A stretch of 64,000 bases of DNA from Maribacter sp. (lineage in GTDB: Bacteria > Bacteroidota > Bacteroidia > Flavobacteriales > Flavobacteriaceae): positions 54,719-118,718 of the forward strand of contig NZ_JADGES010000001.1 of NCBI RefSeq assembly GCF_016744255.1. The letters are read 5' to 3'. Numbering within the stretch: the first letter of the stretch is position 1; each line of letters begins with the position of its first letter. The notes below the pieces were generated by a model. The model saw nothing but the letters and a program-made list of their open reading frames with translations. It did not search any database and was not told where the DNA came from. Below, piece after piece: positions 1 through 9,990 of this stretch. Position numbers and translations under genes: made by a program.

Positions 1-1322
<1,322 letters not shown>

Positions 1323-1366
1323 TTATATTTCTTCTTTAAATACTTACTACAAATTAACTTACTCTA

Positions 1367-2221
1367 CTACTTTTTTACTGCTTTCAACATTCGGTCATTA
1401 CCAAACATATCTTTCCGGAGTTCAATTTCTGAAAAATTTTCATTTTCTAAAAGCTGCTTTGTTTCTTTTCCTAAATATTGATTAATTTCAAAATACAAAG
1501 CACCGTCTTTTTTTAAATTTTCTTTAGCAAAAACGCTTATCTTTTCATAAAACATAAGGGCTTTATTATCTGGGACGTACAATGCCAAATCTGGTTCGTA
1601 TTTTTTTACGTTATCTGCCATCTTATCCTTTTCTAACTCCCTAACATAAGGAGGATTAGATACAATTATATCAAAATATAAATCAAGCGTTTTTAGTTCT
1701 AAAATATTAGCATGCACAAAAGTAATATCTACCTCGTTTAAAACAGCATTCTCCTGAGCTACCTGCAACGCCTCTTTAGAAACATCCAATGCAAATACTT
1801 TTGCTTTTGGCAAGTGCTTAGCTAATGTAATTGGAATACACCCACTACCCGTTCCAATATCCAAAATATGTAATTGCTGGTTGTTTCTTTTTTTTACATC
1901 GTCTAAAATCCAATATACCAATTCCTCTGTCTCTGGTCTCGGAATTAAAACATTAGCATTAACCTTAAAATCTAAATCCATAAAATATGCAGACCCCAAT
2001 ATGTGTTGCAAAGGTTCTTGCAATTTTAATCTAGACAATGCTTTAAACAATGGCTCCTCTTCGTCTTTAGTTAAAGTTAAATTAGGCTCTGTAGCCAAAA
2101 CAAATCTCTGCAAGTGCAAATAATGCTCTATGGCTCTGTAAAAAAAACTCTGTACCTCTGTTAAAGGATAAATCTCCTTTAGTTCTTCTTCAAAAATATT
2201 TTTAATATCTCGTAATAACAT
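1367..2221 (-). CDS. prmC: Peptide chain release factor N5-glutamine methyltransferase PrmC (HemK)
   Basis: Methylates the glutamine of the GGQ motif in release factors RF1 and RF2, with S-adenosylmethionine as donor. The 284-residue length is normal. Visible motifs are RPETEELV (95-102), the SAM-binding DIGTGSGC (121-128) and the catalytic NPPY (189-192). The N-terminal 80 residues are the helical release-factor-binding domain. The start ATG is 3 bp from the stop of the upstream acetyltransferase, so the two are probably one transcript, with ligA downstream. Confidence 0.95.
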   Translation of the reverse strand: MLLRDIKNIFEEELKEIYPLTEVQSFFYRAIEHYLHLQRFVLATEPNLTLTKDEEEPLFKALSRLKLQEPLQHILGSAYFMDLDFKVNANVLIPRPETEELVYWILDDVKKRNNQQLHILDIGTGSGCIPITLAKHLPKAKVFALDVSKEALQVAQENAVLNEVDITFVHANILELKTLDLYFDIIVSNPPYVRELEKDKMADNVKKYEPDLALYVPDNKALMFYEKISVFAKENLKKDGALYFEINQYLGKETKQLLENENFSEIELRKDMFGNDRMLKAVKK

Positions 2222-2224
2222 ATA

Positions 2225-2710
2225 CTATAAATCTTTTATCATCCAAACAGGACAGGAATAATGGCCCGTATCTCCCATTTTATCCTCTAAATATGTAAAT
2301 CCCGTTTTTAGATATAGTTTCTGTGCCGCTTTCATATATGGCATGGTTTCTAAATAACATTTATCAAAACCGTATTCTTTTCCTTTTTCAAGACAAGTTC
2401 TTATCATCATAGCTCCTAATCCTTTGCCCCTTGCCTCTTCTAAAAAATACATTTTTTGAAGCTCACAGACATTACCTTCGTAATTTTCTAACTGCGCCAC
2501 TCCTGCGCAACCAATAATAGCCCCATCTTGCTCCACAACAAAATATGTAGCCTTAGGCACTTTATAATTTTCGAACATAGAATCTAAAGCCTTATCTGCA
2601 TAAGCTGTACCAACTTTAGGAACCCCAAGATCTATTAATACTTTACGGATAACAGTTGCCACTTCGGCATTATCTTTTTCTTCTATTTCTCTAATAAATG
2701 TAGTATTCAT
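2225..2710 (-). CDS. GNAT family N-acetyltransferase
   Basis: A single GNAT domain of 161 residues. The acetyl-CoA pyrophosphate loop is RGKGLGA (94-100), preceded by the beta-4 strand CELQKMYFL. The C-terminal half (CYLETMPYMKAAQKLYLKTGF) is also typical. The substrate cannot be told; small-molecule amines or peptides are possible. It is the first gene of a likely acetyltransferase-prmC-ligA run and is divergent from ribD, sharing a short intergenic region. Confidence 0.85.
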   Translation of the reverse strand: MNTTFIREIEEKDNAEVATVIRKVLIDLGVPKVGTAYADKALDSMFENYKVPKATYFVVEQDGAIIGCAGVAQLENYEGNVCELQKMYFLEEARGKGLGAMMIRTCLEKGKEYGFDKCYLETMPYMKAAQKLYLKTGFTYLEDKMGDTGHYSCPVWMIKDL

Positions 2711-2761
2711 ACACCTTCGTTTTAGCCTAACTACATACTCTTTCTATTTCTGAACTTATTT

Positions 2762-2794
2762 TTTGAAATACAAGAAGTATATATCCTATTTTTG
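2762..2794 (+). promoter_or_regulatory. Bacteroidetes-type promoter of ribD
   Basis: TTTG at 2762-2765 and TATTTTTG at 2787-2794 are separated by 21 bases, matching the -33 TTTG / -7 TAnnTTTG consensus of Bacteroidetes primary sigma factor. Transcription should begin near 2799-2802, almost at the GTG start codon. Confidence 0.65.
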
Positions 2795-2798
2795 TGAA

Positions 2799-3851
2799 GT
2801 GAAGATACATGAAAAATACATGTTACGTTGTATTGAATTAGGCAAAAATGGCCTTGGAAATACTGCTCCTAACCCAATGGTAGGTAGCGTTATTGTACTT
2901 CATAACAAAATAATAGGAGAAGGACATACTAGCCCGTATGGCGGCCCTCATGCCGAGGTGAACGCAATAAACTCGGTTACAGACACTTCCCTTTTAAAAG
3001 ACGCCACTATATATGTTACTCTAGAACCCTGTTCTCATTATGGAAAAACACCTCCATGTGCTGATTTAATACTAAAATACCAAATTAAAACGGTAGTTAT
3101 TGGCACCCTAGACCCTAATGAAAAAGTAGCAGGCAAAGGCATTAAAAAATTAAAAGATGCAGGTTGCAATGTTATTACTCCTGTTCTAGAAAAAGAATGC
3201 AAAGAACACCATAAACGTTTCCTAACTTTTTTTACAAAAAAACGTCCGTACATTATTTTAAAATGGGCAGAAACAAAGGATGGATTTATAGCTCCTGATA
3301 TCTCTGCTCGAAAAGAAAACCCAGAGCCATATTGGATTACAAGTCCTTATTCTAGGCAGTTAGTTCACAAATGGCGCGCTGAAGAACAAGCCATACTTGT
3401 AGGTACAAATACCGCTAAACAAGATAATCCAAAACTAGACGCTAGAACTTGGAAAGGAAACAATCCTATCCGGGTTGTTTTAGATAAAAATTTAAAACTA
3501 AAACCAAACACTCACTTACTAGATAACTCCATAAAAACGATTGTTTTTACAGAAAACAAGGATGCAAAAAAAATAGTTAAGGGGATTAATTATGAAGTTA
3601 TTCCTTTTAATAAATCATTAGCAAAGCATGTATGTAACTCTCTGTACAAAAGAAACATCAACAGTATAATTATTGAGGGCGGCACTAAAACAATACAAAC
3701 TTTTTTAGATGCTAACCTATGGGATGAAGCTCGTGTTTTTATAGGGAACTCTTATTTTAAACAAGGTACTAAAGCTCCTGTTATTAAGAATAAAATAATA
3801 CAAACCATGCAAATAGCAACAGACCTATTAAACCTAATAAAAAATGATTAA
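2799..3851 (+). CDS. ribD: Bifunctional riboflavin biosynthesis deaminase/reductase RibD
   Basis: Performs steps 2 and 3 of riboflavin synthesis: deamination of the pyrimidine from GTP, then reduction of the ribosyl side chain. The N-terminal zinc deaminase shows HAEV (His51, Glu53) and PCSHYGKTPPC (Cys78, Cys87); the reductase domain starts about residue 145 (ILKWAETKDGF). I start at GTG 2799, giving the conserved KIHEKYMLRC beginning. A TTG further upstream would lie within the -33/-7 promoter and is unlikely; ATG 2820 is the alternative if the mRNA begins just after the -7 box. The stop overlaps the next gene by 8 bp, indicating translational coupling. Confidence 0.93.
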   Translation: MKIHEKYMLRCIELGKNGLGNTAPNPMVGSVIVLHNKIIGEGHTSPYGGPHAEVNAINSVTDTSLLKDATIYVTLEPCSHYGKTPPCADLILKYQIKTVVIGTLDPNEKVAGKGIKKLKDAGCNVITPVLEKECKEHHKRFLTFFTKKRPYIILKWAETKDGFIAPDISARKENPEPYWITSPYSRQLVHKWRAEEQAILVGTNTAKQDNPKLDARTWKGNNPIRVVLDKNLKLKPNTHLLDNSIKTIVFTENKDAKKIVKGINYEVIPFNKSLAKHVCNSLYKRNINSIIIEGGTKTIQTFLDANLWDEARVFIGNSYFKQGTKAPVIKNKIIQTMQIATDLLNLIKND

Positions 3852-4455
3852 AAATATTATTTTTGATTTTGGTGACATATTCATCAACCTAGACAAAGAA
3901 GCTGTTTTTAAAGAATTAGCAAAATATGGCTTTACCTCTTTAACTTCCGAATTAGATTCTTTGGCTAAAAGTTACGAGCAAGGTTTAGTATCCTCCAAAA
4001 TCTTTATTTCTAATCTAATCACTATTTTTCCAAACACGGATGAAACCAAAATAAAAAATGCATGGAATTCTATTTTGTTAGATTTTCCTTTGAATCGTTT
4101 AGAGTTTTTAGAAAACCTTGCAAAGGAAAACAAATACCGTCTTTTTCTATTAAGTAACACTAATGAAATGCATATTTCTTCCGTAATAGAAACTATGGGA
4201 AAAGATAACTTCCAACGTTTTAAAAATTGTTTTGAAGAATTCTACCTCTCCCATGAAATACAATTGCGTAAACCAAATGCGGATATTTACGAATATGTAT
4301 TAAAACAAAATAATCTTACCGCTACAGAAACAATTTTCATTGATGATACCAAAGAAAATACCGATGCAGCTGAAGAATTAGGTATTCATTGCTGGAATTT
4401 ACAAGTGGGCCTTGAAGACATCATTGATTTAAAAAATAAACTACCACAATGTTAA
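3844..4455 (+). CDS. HAD-superfamily phosphatase, YihX-like, in the ribD operon
   Basis: A subfamily IA haloacid-dehalogenase-like hydrolase of 203 residues. Motif I is FDFGD with nucleophile Asp8; the second acid is replaced as in YihX-type enzymes (FDLGN). Motif II is LLSNTN (Ser104), motif III Lys143 in LRKPNADIY, and motif IV IFIDDTKEN (Asp167, Asp168). A helical cap lies between motifs I and II. It overlaps ribD by 8 bp and the following transporter by 7 bp. The riboflavin pathway needs a phosphatase after RibD and known ones are HAD proteins (YbjI, YigB, YcsE), so this is a candidate; the role is inference from position. Confidence 0.85.
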   Translation: MIKNIIFDFGDIFINLDKEAVFKELAKYGFTSLTSELDSLAKSYEQGLVSSKIFISNLITIFPNTDETKIKNAWNSILLDFPLNRLEFLENLAKENKYRLFLLSNTNEMHISSVIETMGKDNFQRFKNCFEEFYLSHEIQLRKPNADIYEYVLKQNNLTATETIFIDDTKENTDAAEELGIHCWNLQVGLEDIIDLKNKLPQC

Positions 4456-5312
4456 ACCTTACTTTAAGCATCTTATTTTCTAGTTTAATATTTGTTATTT
4501 TTAAACTATTTAGCATCTATAAAATACAGACCTTATACGCGATTATTACAAATTACGTGGTAGCGTGCACTGTTGGCCTTTTTCTCTACCAAGGACCTGT
4601 CTCTATTTCTTCTGTGCCAGAAAAACCATGGTTCTTTGGCACATTAGCACTTGGGCTCTTATTTATTGTAGTTTTTAATTTAATGGCAGCTACCGCCCAA
4701 AAAGTTGGGATATCTGTTGCATCAGTAGCTACTAAAATGTCTTTTGTTATCCCTGTCATTATAGGTGTCATTGCCTACAATGAACATCTGAGTTTTTTAA
4801 AAGTATTAGGAATACTTTTAGCCATGGGAGCGGTCTACTTTGCCTCTATGAAAGAAAGCAAAACCTCTTTCAATATAAATGTTTTACTATTACCTGTTCT
4901 AGTTTTTCTTGGCTCAGGAACCATAGATGCAACCATAAAGTATTTTCAAGAAAAGCACGTTGCCCCAGCTGAATTCTCGCTTTTTTCTTCTGTTATTTTT
5001 GGTTCTGCTGCAGTTGTAGGTCTTCTTTTTATTCTATTACAATCGAAAAAAAATCCTTTAAAAATCAATATAAAAAATATTGTGGGCGGAATTGTTTTAG
5101 GAGTCCCTAATTTTTTCTCCATTTTCTTCCTACTAAAAGCCCTTAACAATCCCAACTTTAACAGCGCTTCGATTTTTACTATAAACAATGTTGCTATAGT
5201 TATGTTTTCTACTTTATTAGGTATTCTTCTTTTTAAAGAAAAAATTAGCCTTAAAAACTGGATCGGAATCGCACTAGCTATTATCAGCATATCTCTTGTA
5301 GCACTAACATAA
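4449..5312 (+). CDS. EamA/DMT-family membrane transporter
   Basis: A 287-residue inner-membrane protein with about ten hydrophobic segments in two repeats, the drug/metabolite transporter arrangement. Each half ends in the pattern expected for EamA domains (GILLAMGAVYFAS near 115-130 and WIGIALAIISISLVAL at the end). Substrate is not determinable from sequence. It overlaps the HAD gene by 7 bp and the next gene by one base, so it belongs to the ribD operon; some riboflavin transporters (RibN) belong to this superfamily, making a flavin-related role possible but unproven. Confidence 0.85.
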   Translation: MLNLTLSILFSSLIFVIFKLFSIYKIQTLYAIITNYVVACTVGLFLYQGPVSISSVPEKPWFFGTLALGLLFIVVFNLMAATAQKVGISVASVATKMSFVIPVIIGVIAYNEHLSFLKVLGILLAMGAVYFASMKESKTSFNINVLLLPVLVFLGSGTIDATIKYFQEKHVAPAEFSLFSSVIFGSAAVVGLLFILLQSKKNPLKINIKNIVGGIVLGVPNFFSIFFLLKALNNPNFNSASIFTINNVAIVMFSTLLGILLFKEKISLKNWIGIALAIISISLVALT

Positions 5313-5929
5313 TGCAAACTCCTAAAGACACATATAAAACGATATTAACTCCTTCTAAGGAAATTCTTTTAAAAGAAAAGAAGAGTAAATTTTTTGGTTA
5401 TGCATATCCTATTACTACAGAACAGGAAGTTAAACCAATTATAGAGACTTTACGCAAAAAACACCATACCGCCAATCATGTTTGCTATGCATGGCAATTG
5501 GGAGTTAAACAACCTACTTACAGAGCAAATGATGATGGTGAACCAAACAATTCCGCAGGAATGCCAATATATGGACAAATAAAATCTTTTGATATTACAA
5601 ACGTCCTTGTTGCCGTAGTTAGGGTATTTGGAGGAACAAAACTTGGTGTTGGCGGCCTAATAAGCGCCTACCGAAATACAGCAGAAATAGCATTACAAGA
5701 AGCTACTATTGTGGAACAAATAATTATGGATGCTTATGAAGTTGCTTTTAGTTATAAAGAAATGGACAAAGTAATGCGCATAATAAAACAACACCAACTA
5801 AAAATTAATTCGCAACAAATGGAGATGACTTGCTCTATACAATTCTCTGTTAGACAAAAAGACTCTAAAAAAATCGAAACAATTATTAAAGCCCATCACG
5901 AAATAACACTCAAAAAAATCGACTTGTAA
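5312..5929 (+). CDS. YigZ/IMPACT family protein
   Basis: A 205-residue protein of the UPF0029/IMPACT family. The conserved signatures DDGEPNNSAG (74-83) and FGGTKLGVGGL (106-116) are present, and the C-terminal DUF1949-like ferredoxin fold follows. The eukaryotic relative IMPACT modulates GCN2; bacterial members have been linked to ribosome or RNA binding, without a settled activity. Start ATG overlaps the transporter stop (last gene of the ribD operon). Converges on the thioesterase gene with only 7 bp between them. Confidence 0.9.
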   Translation: MQTPKDTYKTILTPSKEILLKEKKSKFFGYAYPITTEQEVKPIIETLRKKHHTANHVCYAWQLGVKQPTYRANDDGEPNNSAGMPIYGQIKSFDITNVLVAVVRVFGGTKLGVGGLISAYRNTAEIALQEATIVEQIIMDAYEVAFSYKEMDKVMRIIKQHQLKINSQQMEMTCSIQFSVRQKDSKKIETIIKAHHEITLKKIDL

Positions 5930-5936
5930 AGTTATA

Positions 5937-6338
5937 TTACTCTAAATCTAATTTTTCGAGAATATAATCTGGACATTTAATTGGTCTTCTTTTTTCTTTA
6001 TCCATAAAAACTAATTCTACATTAGCCTCTGCTAAAATTTCCCTTTTTTCATTATAAATAATAAAGTCGAATTCAATCCTAACAGAGGGCTTTTTCTTTA
6101 AAATAGTACGCACAATTATTAAATCATCATAAAACGCAGATTTTTTAAATTTTGTATTTAAAGAAATAACTGGTAGAATTATACCATTTTCCTCCATACT
6201 CTTGTAAGAAATACCCTCACCCCTTAACCACTCTACTCTACCCATCTCTAAGTACTGTGCGTAGTTTCCGTGATAAATAACTCCCATTTGGTCCGTTTCG
6301 CTATATCTAGCTCGAAAAGAAATTTCGTTAAAATTCAT
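5937..6338 (-). CDS. YbgC-like acyl-CoA thioesterase (hotdog fold)
   Basis: A 133-residue hotdog-fold thioesterase. The motif RYSETDQMGVIYHGNY (residues 11-26) includes the catalytic Asp16 and His23 positions of the 4-hydroxybenzoyl-CoA thioesterase/YbgC group, followed by the helix YLEMGRVEWLR. Such enzymes hydrolyse acyl-CoA or acyl-ACP thioesters in the cytoplasm; the substrate here is unknown. Transcribed alone, divergent from dnaA. Confidence 0.88.
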   Translation of the reverse strand: MNFNEISFRARYSETDQMGVIYHGNYAQYLEMGRVEWLRGEGISYKSMEENGIILPVISLNTKFKKSAFYDDLIIVRTILKKKPSVRIEFDFIIYNEKREILAEANVELVFMDKEKRRPIKCPDYILEKLDLE

Positions 6339-6546
6339 ATTATTTCAGGTAAATATTCTATATTTAAAAAGTTCGTAATTTGGGCATACGAACATGAGAA
6401 AAAAATATCTAAAATTCAAAGGAATTTCATTTTTTTATTACATAATTTGTTCACATATTTGCTGAACTATAAACGCACTATTTACGACTTAATAAACACA
6501 AGTTGCAAAAACGAAATCACTAACCAAAAAAGAGGGAAATAATACA

Positions 6547-7971
6547 ATGAGTGTTACTGCTAATTCTGTTTGGGACAATTGTCTGGCTTTTATCAAAGAT
6601 AATATCCAACCGCAGGCATTTAAAACTTGGTTCGAGCCTATTAAGCCTATAAAGCTTTCTGAAAAAGCTCTTAGCATTCAAGTTCCTAGTAAATTTTTCT
6701 ACGAATGGCTAGAAGAACATTATGTAAAACTACTTAAAGTAGCCCTAACAAAAGAACTAGGGGAAACAGCTAAGCTAGTTTACATTATTCGTATGGAAAA
6801 CACATACGGAAACAAAGAGCCCTTTACCGAAAAAATTCCTAGTACAAATCGAGGAAATCTAGCATCACAAGAGCTAAATGTCCCTATTAAATCTAAAAAC
6901 CCAGAATTAAGAAATCCTTTTGTAATTCCAGGAATTAGAAATATAAAAATAGAATCTCAACTAAACCCTAATTATAATTTTGAAAATTTCCTAGAAGGGG
7001 ACTCTAATAGATTGGCTCGTTCTGCAGGAATGGCGGTTGCCAACAAACCAGGAGGAACTTCATTTAACCCATTACTGATTTTTGGTGGTGTTGGATTAGG
7101 AAAAACCCATTTAGCCCACGCTATAGGTGTTGAGATAAAAGACAAATACCCAGAAAGAACCGTACTATATATTTCTGCAGAGAAATTTACACAGCAATAC
7201 ATAGAGTCTGTTAAAAAGAATACTAGAAATGATTTTATTCATTTTTATCAATTAATAGATGTTTTAATAATTGATGACGTACAATTTCTTTCTGGAAAAT
7301 CTGGTACTCAAGATGTATTTTTCCACATTTTTAACCACTTACACCAGAATGGAAAACAAGTAATCCTAACATCTGATAAAGCTCCTGTTGATATGCAAGA
7401 CATAGAACAGCGTTTATTATCTCGTTTTAAATGGGGATTATCCGCAGAGCTACAAAACCCTGATTACGAAACACGTATTTCTATACTGAAGAATAAATTA
7501 TATAGAGATGGCGTAGAGATGCCTAATGATATTATTGATTATGTTGCAAAACACATAAAATCTAATATCCGAGAATTAGAAGGAGCTATTATTTCTCTTA
7601 TAGCACAATCCTCTTTCAATAAAAAAGAGGTAACCATAGACCTTGCTCAGCAAGTAGTGGAGAAATTTGTGAAGAATACCAAAAGAGAAGTTTCCATAGA
7701 CTACATTCAAAAAGTAGTTTCTGATTATTTTGAAATGGATGTTGCAACCTTACAATCTAAGACTAGAAAACGTCATATTGTACAAGCAAGACAATTAGCT
7801 ATGTTTTTCGCTAAGAAATTCACAAAAGCCTCTCTTGCTAGTATTGGTTCCCAAATAGGAAAACGAGATCATGCTACGGTATTACATGCTTGCAAAACCG
7901 TTGATAACCTTGCCGAAACAGATAAACAGTTCCGTAAGTACATTGATGATTTAACAAAGAAATTTTCATAA
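6547..7971 (+). CDS. dnaA: Chromosomal replication initiator DnaA
   Basis: Binds DnaA boxes at the origin and melts it in the ATP form. All four domains are present in 474 residues: domain I (1-80, with WDNCLAFIKDNI), a short linker, the AAA+ domain with Walker A GGVGLGKT (180-187) and Walker B IIDDVQF (Asp243-244), and the helix-turn-helix domain with GKRDHATVLHAC (438-449). The upstream 208 bp hold one DnaA-box-like nonamer (TTGTTCACA, 6447-6455), possibly for autoregulation, but no box cluster that would mark an origin. Followed closely by a phosphatase gene. Confidence 0.98.
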   Translation: MSVTANSVWDNCLAFIKDNIQPQAFKTWFEPIKPIKLSEKALSIQVPSKFFYEWLEEHYVKLLKVALTKELGETAKLVYIIRMENTYGNKEPFTEKIPSTNRGNLASQELNVPIKSKNPELRNPFVIPGIRNIKIESQLNPNYNFENFLEGDSNRLARSAGMAVANKPGGTSFNPLLIFGGVGLGKTHLAHAIGVEIKDKYPERTVLYISAEKFTQQYIESVKKNTRNDFIHFYQLIDVLIIDDVQFLSGKSGTQDVFFHIFNHLHQNGKQVILTSDKAPVDMQDIEQRLLSRFKWGLSAELQNPDYETRISILKNKLYRDGVEMPNDIIDYVAKHIKSNIRELEGAIISLIAQSSFNKKEVTIDLAQQVVEKFVKNTKREVSIDYIQKVVSDYFEMDVATLQSKTRKRHIVQARQLAMFFAKKFTKASLASIGSQIGKRDHATVLHACKTVDNLAETDKQFRKYIDDLTKKFS

Positions 7972-7981
7972 TCTCTTTTAG

Positions 7982-8434
7982 ATGAAAACCAAAATATTAA
8001 TGGTATGCCTCGGAAACATCTGCAGGTCTCCATTAGCAGAAGGTATACTAAAAAGCAAAATTAACCCTGCTGAAATTTTTGTTGATTCCGCCGGAACTGC
8101 AGGATACCATGTAGGCAACATGCCAGATATACGCTCTATTGCAGTTGCTCAGAAATACGGAATTGATATTCACCAACAGAAGTGTAGAAAATTTTCTTCC
8201 AAAGATTTTAAAGAATTTGATATTATATATGTTATGGACAAAAGTAATTATGAAAACATAATTACCCAAACATCAAACAAACAAGATATCGCCAAAGTAA
8301 GATTATTACTTTCTGAAATTGATTTAAAAACAACGGAAGTACCCGACCCATATCATGATAAAGACGAAGGGTTTGAGCATGTTTTTCAATTAATAGACAA
8401 AGCCTGTAACGAGATTGCTAAAAAACTACAATAA
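7982..8434 (+). CDS. Low-molecular-weight protein-tyrosine phosphatase
   Basis: A 150-residue phosphatase with the P-loop CLGNICRS (nucleophile Cys9, Arg15) and the general-acid loop VPDPYHD (Asp122). It removes phosphate from tyrosine residues, in bacteria usually on tyrosine kinases of capsule or exopolysaccharide systems; no such kinase is nearby. It lies 10 bp after dnaA and its stop overlaps the next start (TAATG), so the three genes can be one transcript. Confidence 0.92.
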   Translation: MKTKILMVCLGNICRSPLAEGILKSKINPAEIFVDSAGTAGYHVGNMPDIRSIAVAQKYGIDIHQQKCRKFSSKDFKEFDIIYVMDKSNYENIITQTSNKQDIAKVRLLLSEIDLKTTEVPDPYHDKDEGFEHVFQLIDKACNEIAKKLQ

Positions 8435-9153
8435 TGGAAACCACAACCACTAAAGGAAAACTTTATTTAATACCAACTACTCTTGGCAATAACGAACCTT
8501 TAGAAGTTTTACCAATTTCTATTAAACAAACAATTGAGAGTGTTAATCATTATATAGTAGAAAACGAAAAGACTGCTCGTCACTTTATTAAAAAAATAAA
8601 CCCTAGAAAATCACAACAAAGTCTAGAAATAAACTTACTTAACAAATTTACTGAAGCCCATGAAATTCCTAGCTTTTTAGACCCATGCTTAAATGGTATA
8701 AATGTTGGCATTTTATCTGAAGCAGGATGCCCAGGTATTGCAGACCCTGGTGCAGATGTTGTTAAAATTGCACACGAAAAAAACATACAAGTAGTTCCTT
8801 TAGTTGGACCATCTTCTATATTATTAGCTCTTATGGCTAGTGGATTCAATGGACAAAATTTTGCTTTTAATGGATACCTACCAATAGACAGTTCCGACAA
8901 AAAAAAAATCATTAAAACTTTGGAAAAAAAATCCAGGGAACTAAAACAATCTCAAATATTTATTGAGACACCCTATAGGAATGACAAAATGCTTCAAGAA
9001 CTAACAAAAACTCTAGCTGATAATTCCTATATCTGTGTTGCTTGCGATATTACATTACCTACCGAATTTATAGCAACCAAAAAAGTTTCTGATTGGAAAA
9101 AAACAAAGGTAGACTTACACAAAAGACCTACCATATTTATAATACAAGCATAA
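8434..9153 (+). CDS. SAM-dependent methyltransferase, RsmI/tetrapyrrole methylase family
   Basis: A 239-residue member of the family that contains 16S rRNA 2'-O-methyltransferase RsmI. It begins GKLYLIPTTLGN, equivalent to the family's first strand, and has the SAM-site segment GILSEAGCPGIADPG and the VPLVGPSSILLALMASG loop. The sequence after about residue 150 departs from classical RsmI, and many Flavobacteria carry both this form and a classical RsmI, so I do not assign the exact rRNA target. Start overlaps the phosphatase stop by one base. Confidence 0.85.
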   Translation: METTTTKGKLYLIPTTLGNNEPLEVLPISIKQTIESVNHYIVENEKTARHFIKKINPRKSQQSLEINLLNKFTEAHEIPSFLDPCLNGINVGILSEAGCPGIADPGADVVKIAHEKNIQVVPLVGPSSILLALMASGFNGQNFAFNGYLPIDSSDKKKIIKTLEKKSRELKQSQIFIETPYRNDKMLQELTKTLADNSYICVACDITLPTEFIATKKVSDWKKTKVDLHKRPTIFIIQA

Positions 9154-9187
9154 AAAAAAGCCTTGACGGTTCTATCTATCAAGGCTT
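9152..9187. terminator. Terminator between the RsmI-like gene and the lysozyme-like gene
   Basis: AAGCCTTGA (9158-9166) pairs with TCAAGGCTT (9179-9187). The A-run before the stem becomes a T-run on the minus strand, so it serves chiefly the minus gene that ends at 9214. Confidence 0.75.
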
Positions 9188-9213
9188 ACCATTTTCATAT
9201 TAAACTTACTCTT

Positions 9214-9843
9214 CTATACTTTTGGATTTCTTATCGGCGTAACATGCGATATATCATATCCTGAAAACTTTTTTAAATACTTAGATACCGTTGTTCCATA
9301 AGCATCCATAACATCATCACTACCATACGAACGCAAATACTTCTTTACGTTTCCTGGGCCAGCTAAATGCGCCGCTGCTAACATTCCAGACTCGGTAACA
9401 ATAACGCCTCCTATTTTCTTACCAACGAAACGCTGAATATCTCTTCTGAGAATCCATTTATTTCTTGATATATTGGTTTGAAAAACTTTTTCTTGCAAAA
9501 TAGGGTCGTTCAAAAAACGTGTTGTATTATAAACACCCATCAATTGCAATGTTCCCACACCAAATTGATACTTACCTAAATACCCTAAAGTATTTGTGGT
9601 AAAATAATTACCTTGAGATTCTTTAAATGCCAGAGCCTCTTTAAAACCAATGTAACAACTTCCTAAAAAAGGAGGTACTACAATTGCACCATTAAAAACA
9701 GTCTTGCTTTTGGGAAACAAAACTTCAGTAGGTTCATTTACTTTTAAAGTTTTTGGGACTTTAACCTGTTGGGTCTTAAAACCAAAACTTACAAAAATAA
9801 ATGTCAAGATAAGAGGACAACTTACGTACATCCATCTTCTCAT
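9214..9843 (-). CDS. Exported lysozyme-like / transglycosylase-fold protein
   Basis: A 209-residue protein with an N-terminal hydrophobic segment (LILTFIFVSFGF, 11-22), suggesting export or membrane anchoring. The region from residue 68 (FKEALAFKESQGNY) resembles the catalytic helix of lysozyme-like transglycosylases, with Glu75 as the candidate acid, followed by GYLGKYQFGVGTL and ESGMLAAAHLAGPGNV, also typical of the fold. Probably acts on peptidoglycan in the periplasm. Monocistronic, with an exact -7 box 58 bp upstream. Confidence 0.7.
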   Translation of the reverse strand: MRRWMYVSCPLILTFIFVSFGFKTQQVKVPKTLKVNEPTEVLFPKSKTVFNGAIVVPPFLGSCYIGFKEALAFKESQGNYFTTNTLGYLGKYQFGVGTLQLMGVYNTTRFLNDPILQEKVFQTNISRNKWILRRDIQRFVGKKIGGVIVTESGMLAAAHLAGPGNVKKYLRSYGSDDVMDAYGTTVSKYLKKFSGYDISHVTPIRNPKV

Positions 9844-9900
9844 ATAATTGTTTTCTTAAGACTGACTACTAAAAATAAAGCATGCTTAAATTTCAGTTGG

Positions 9901-9908
9901 CAAAGTTA
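9901..9908 (-). promoter_or_regulatory. -7 box of the lysozyme-like gene
   Basis: TAACTTTG on the minus strand, an exact TAnnTTTG match; predicted start of transcription about 50 bases before the ATG. No clear -33 TTG. Confidence 0.45.
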
Positions 9909-9990
9909 GACCTAATTCCCCTTCTATTTTTAGAAGACTTTGTTAAAATATTCATTTTTAGTCAACAAGCACGAAAACAAGGACAACATG

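Noticed and set aside
6447..6455. DnaA-box-like TTGTTCACA upstream of dnaA as a sign of the origin
   Set aside because: One imperfect box in 208 bp is not enough for an origin; at most it hints at autoregulation.
6270..6542. 90-residue open frame on the plus strand ahead of dnaA
   Set aside because: It begins inside the thioesterase gene on the other strand, has a random, Phe/Lys/Asn-rich composition and no promoter; the stretch is better read as the dnaA upstream region.
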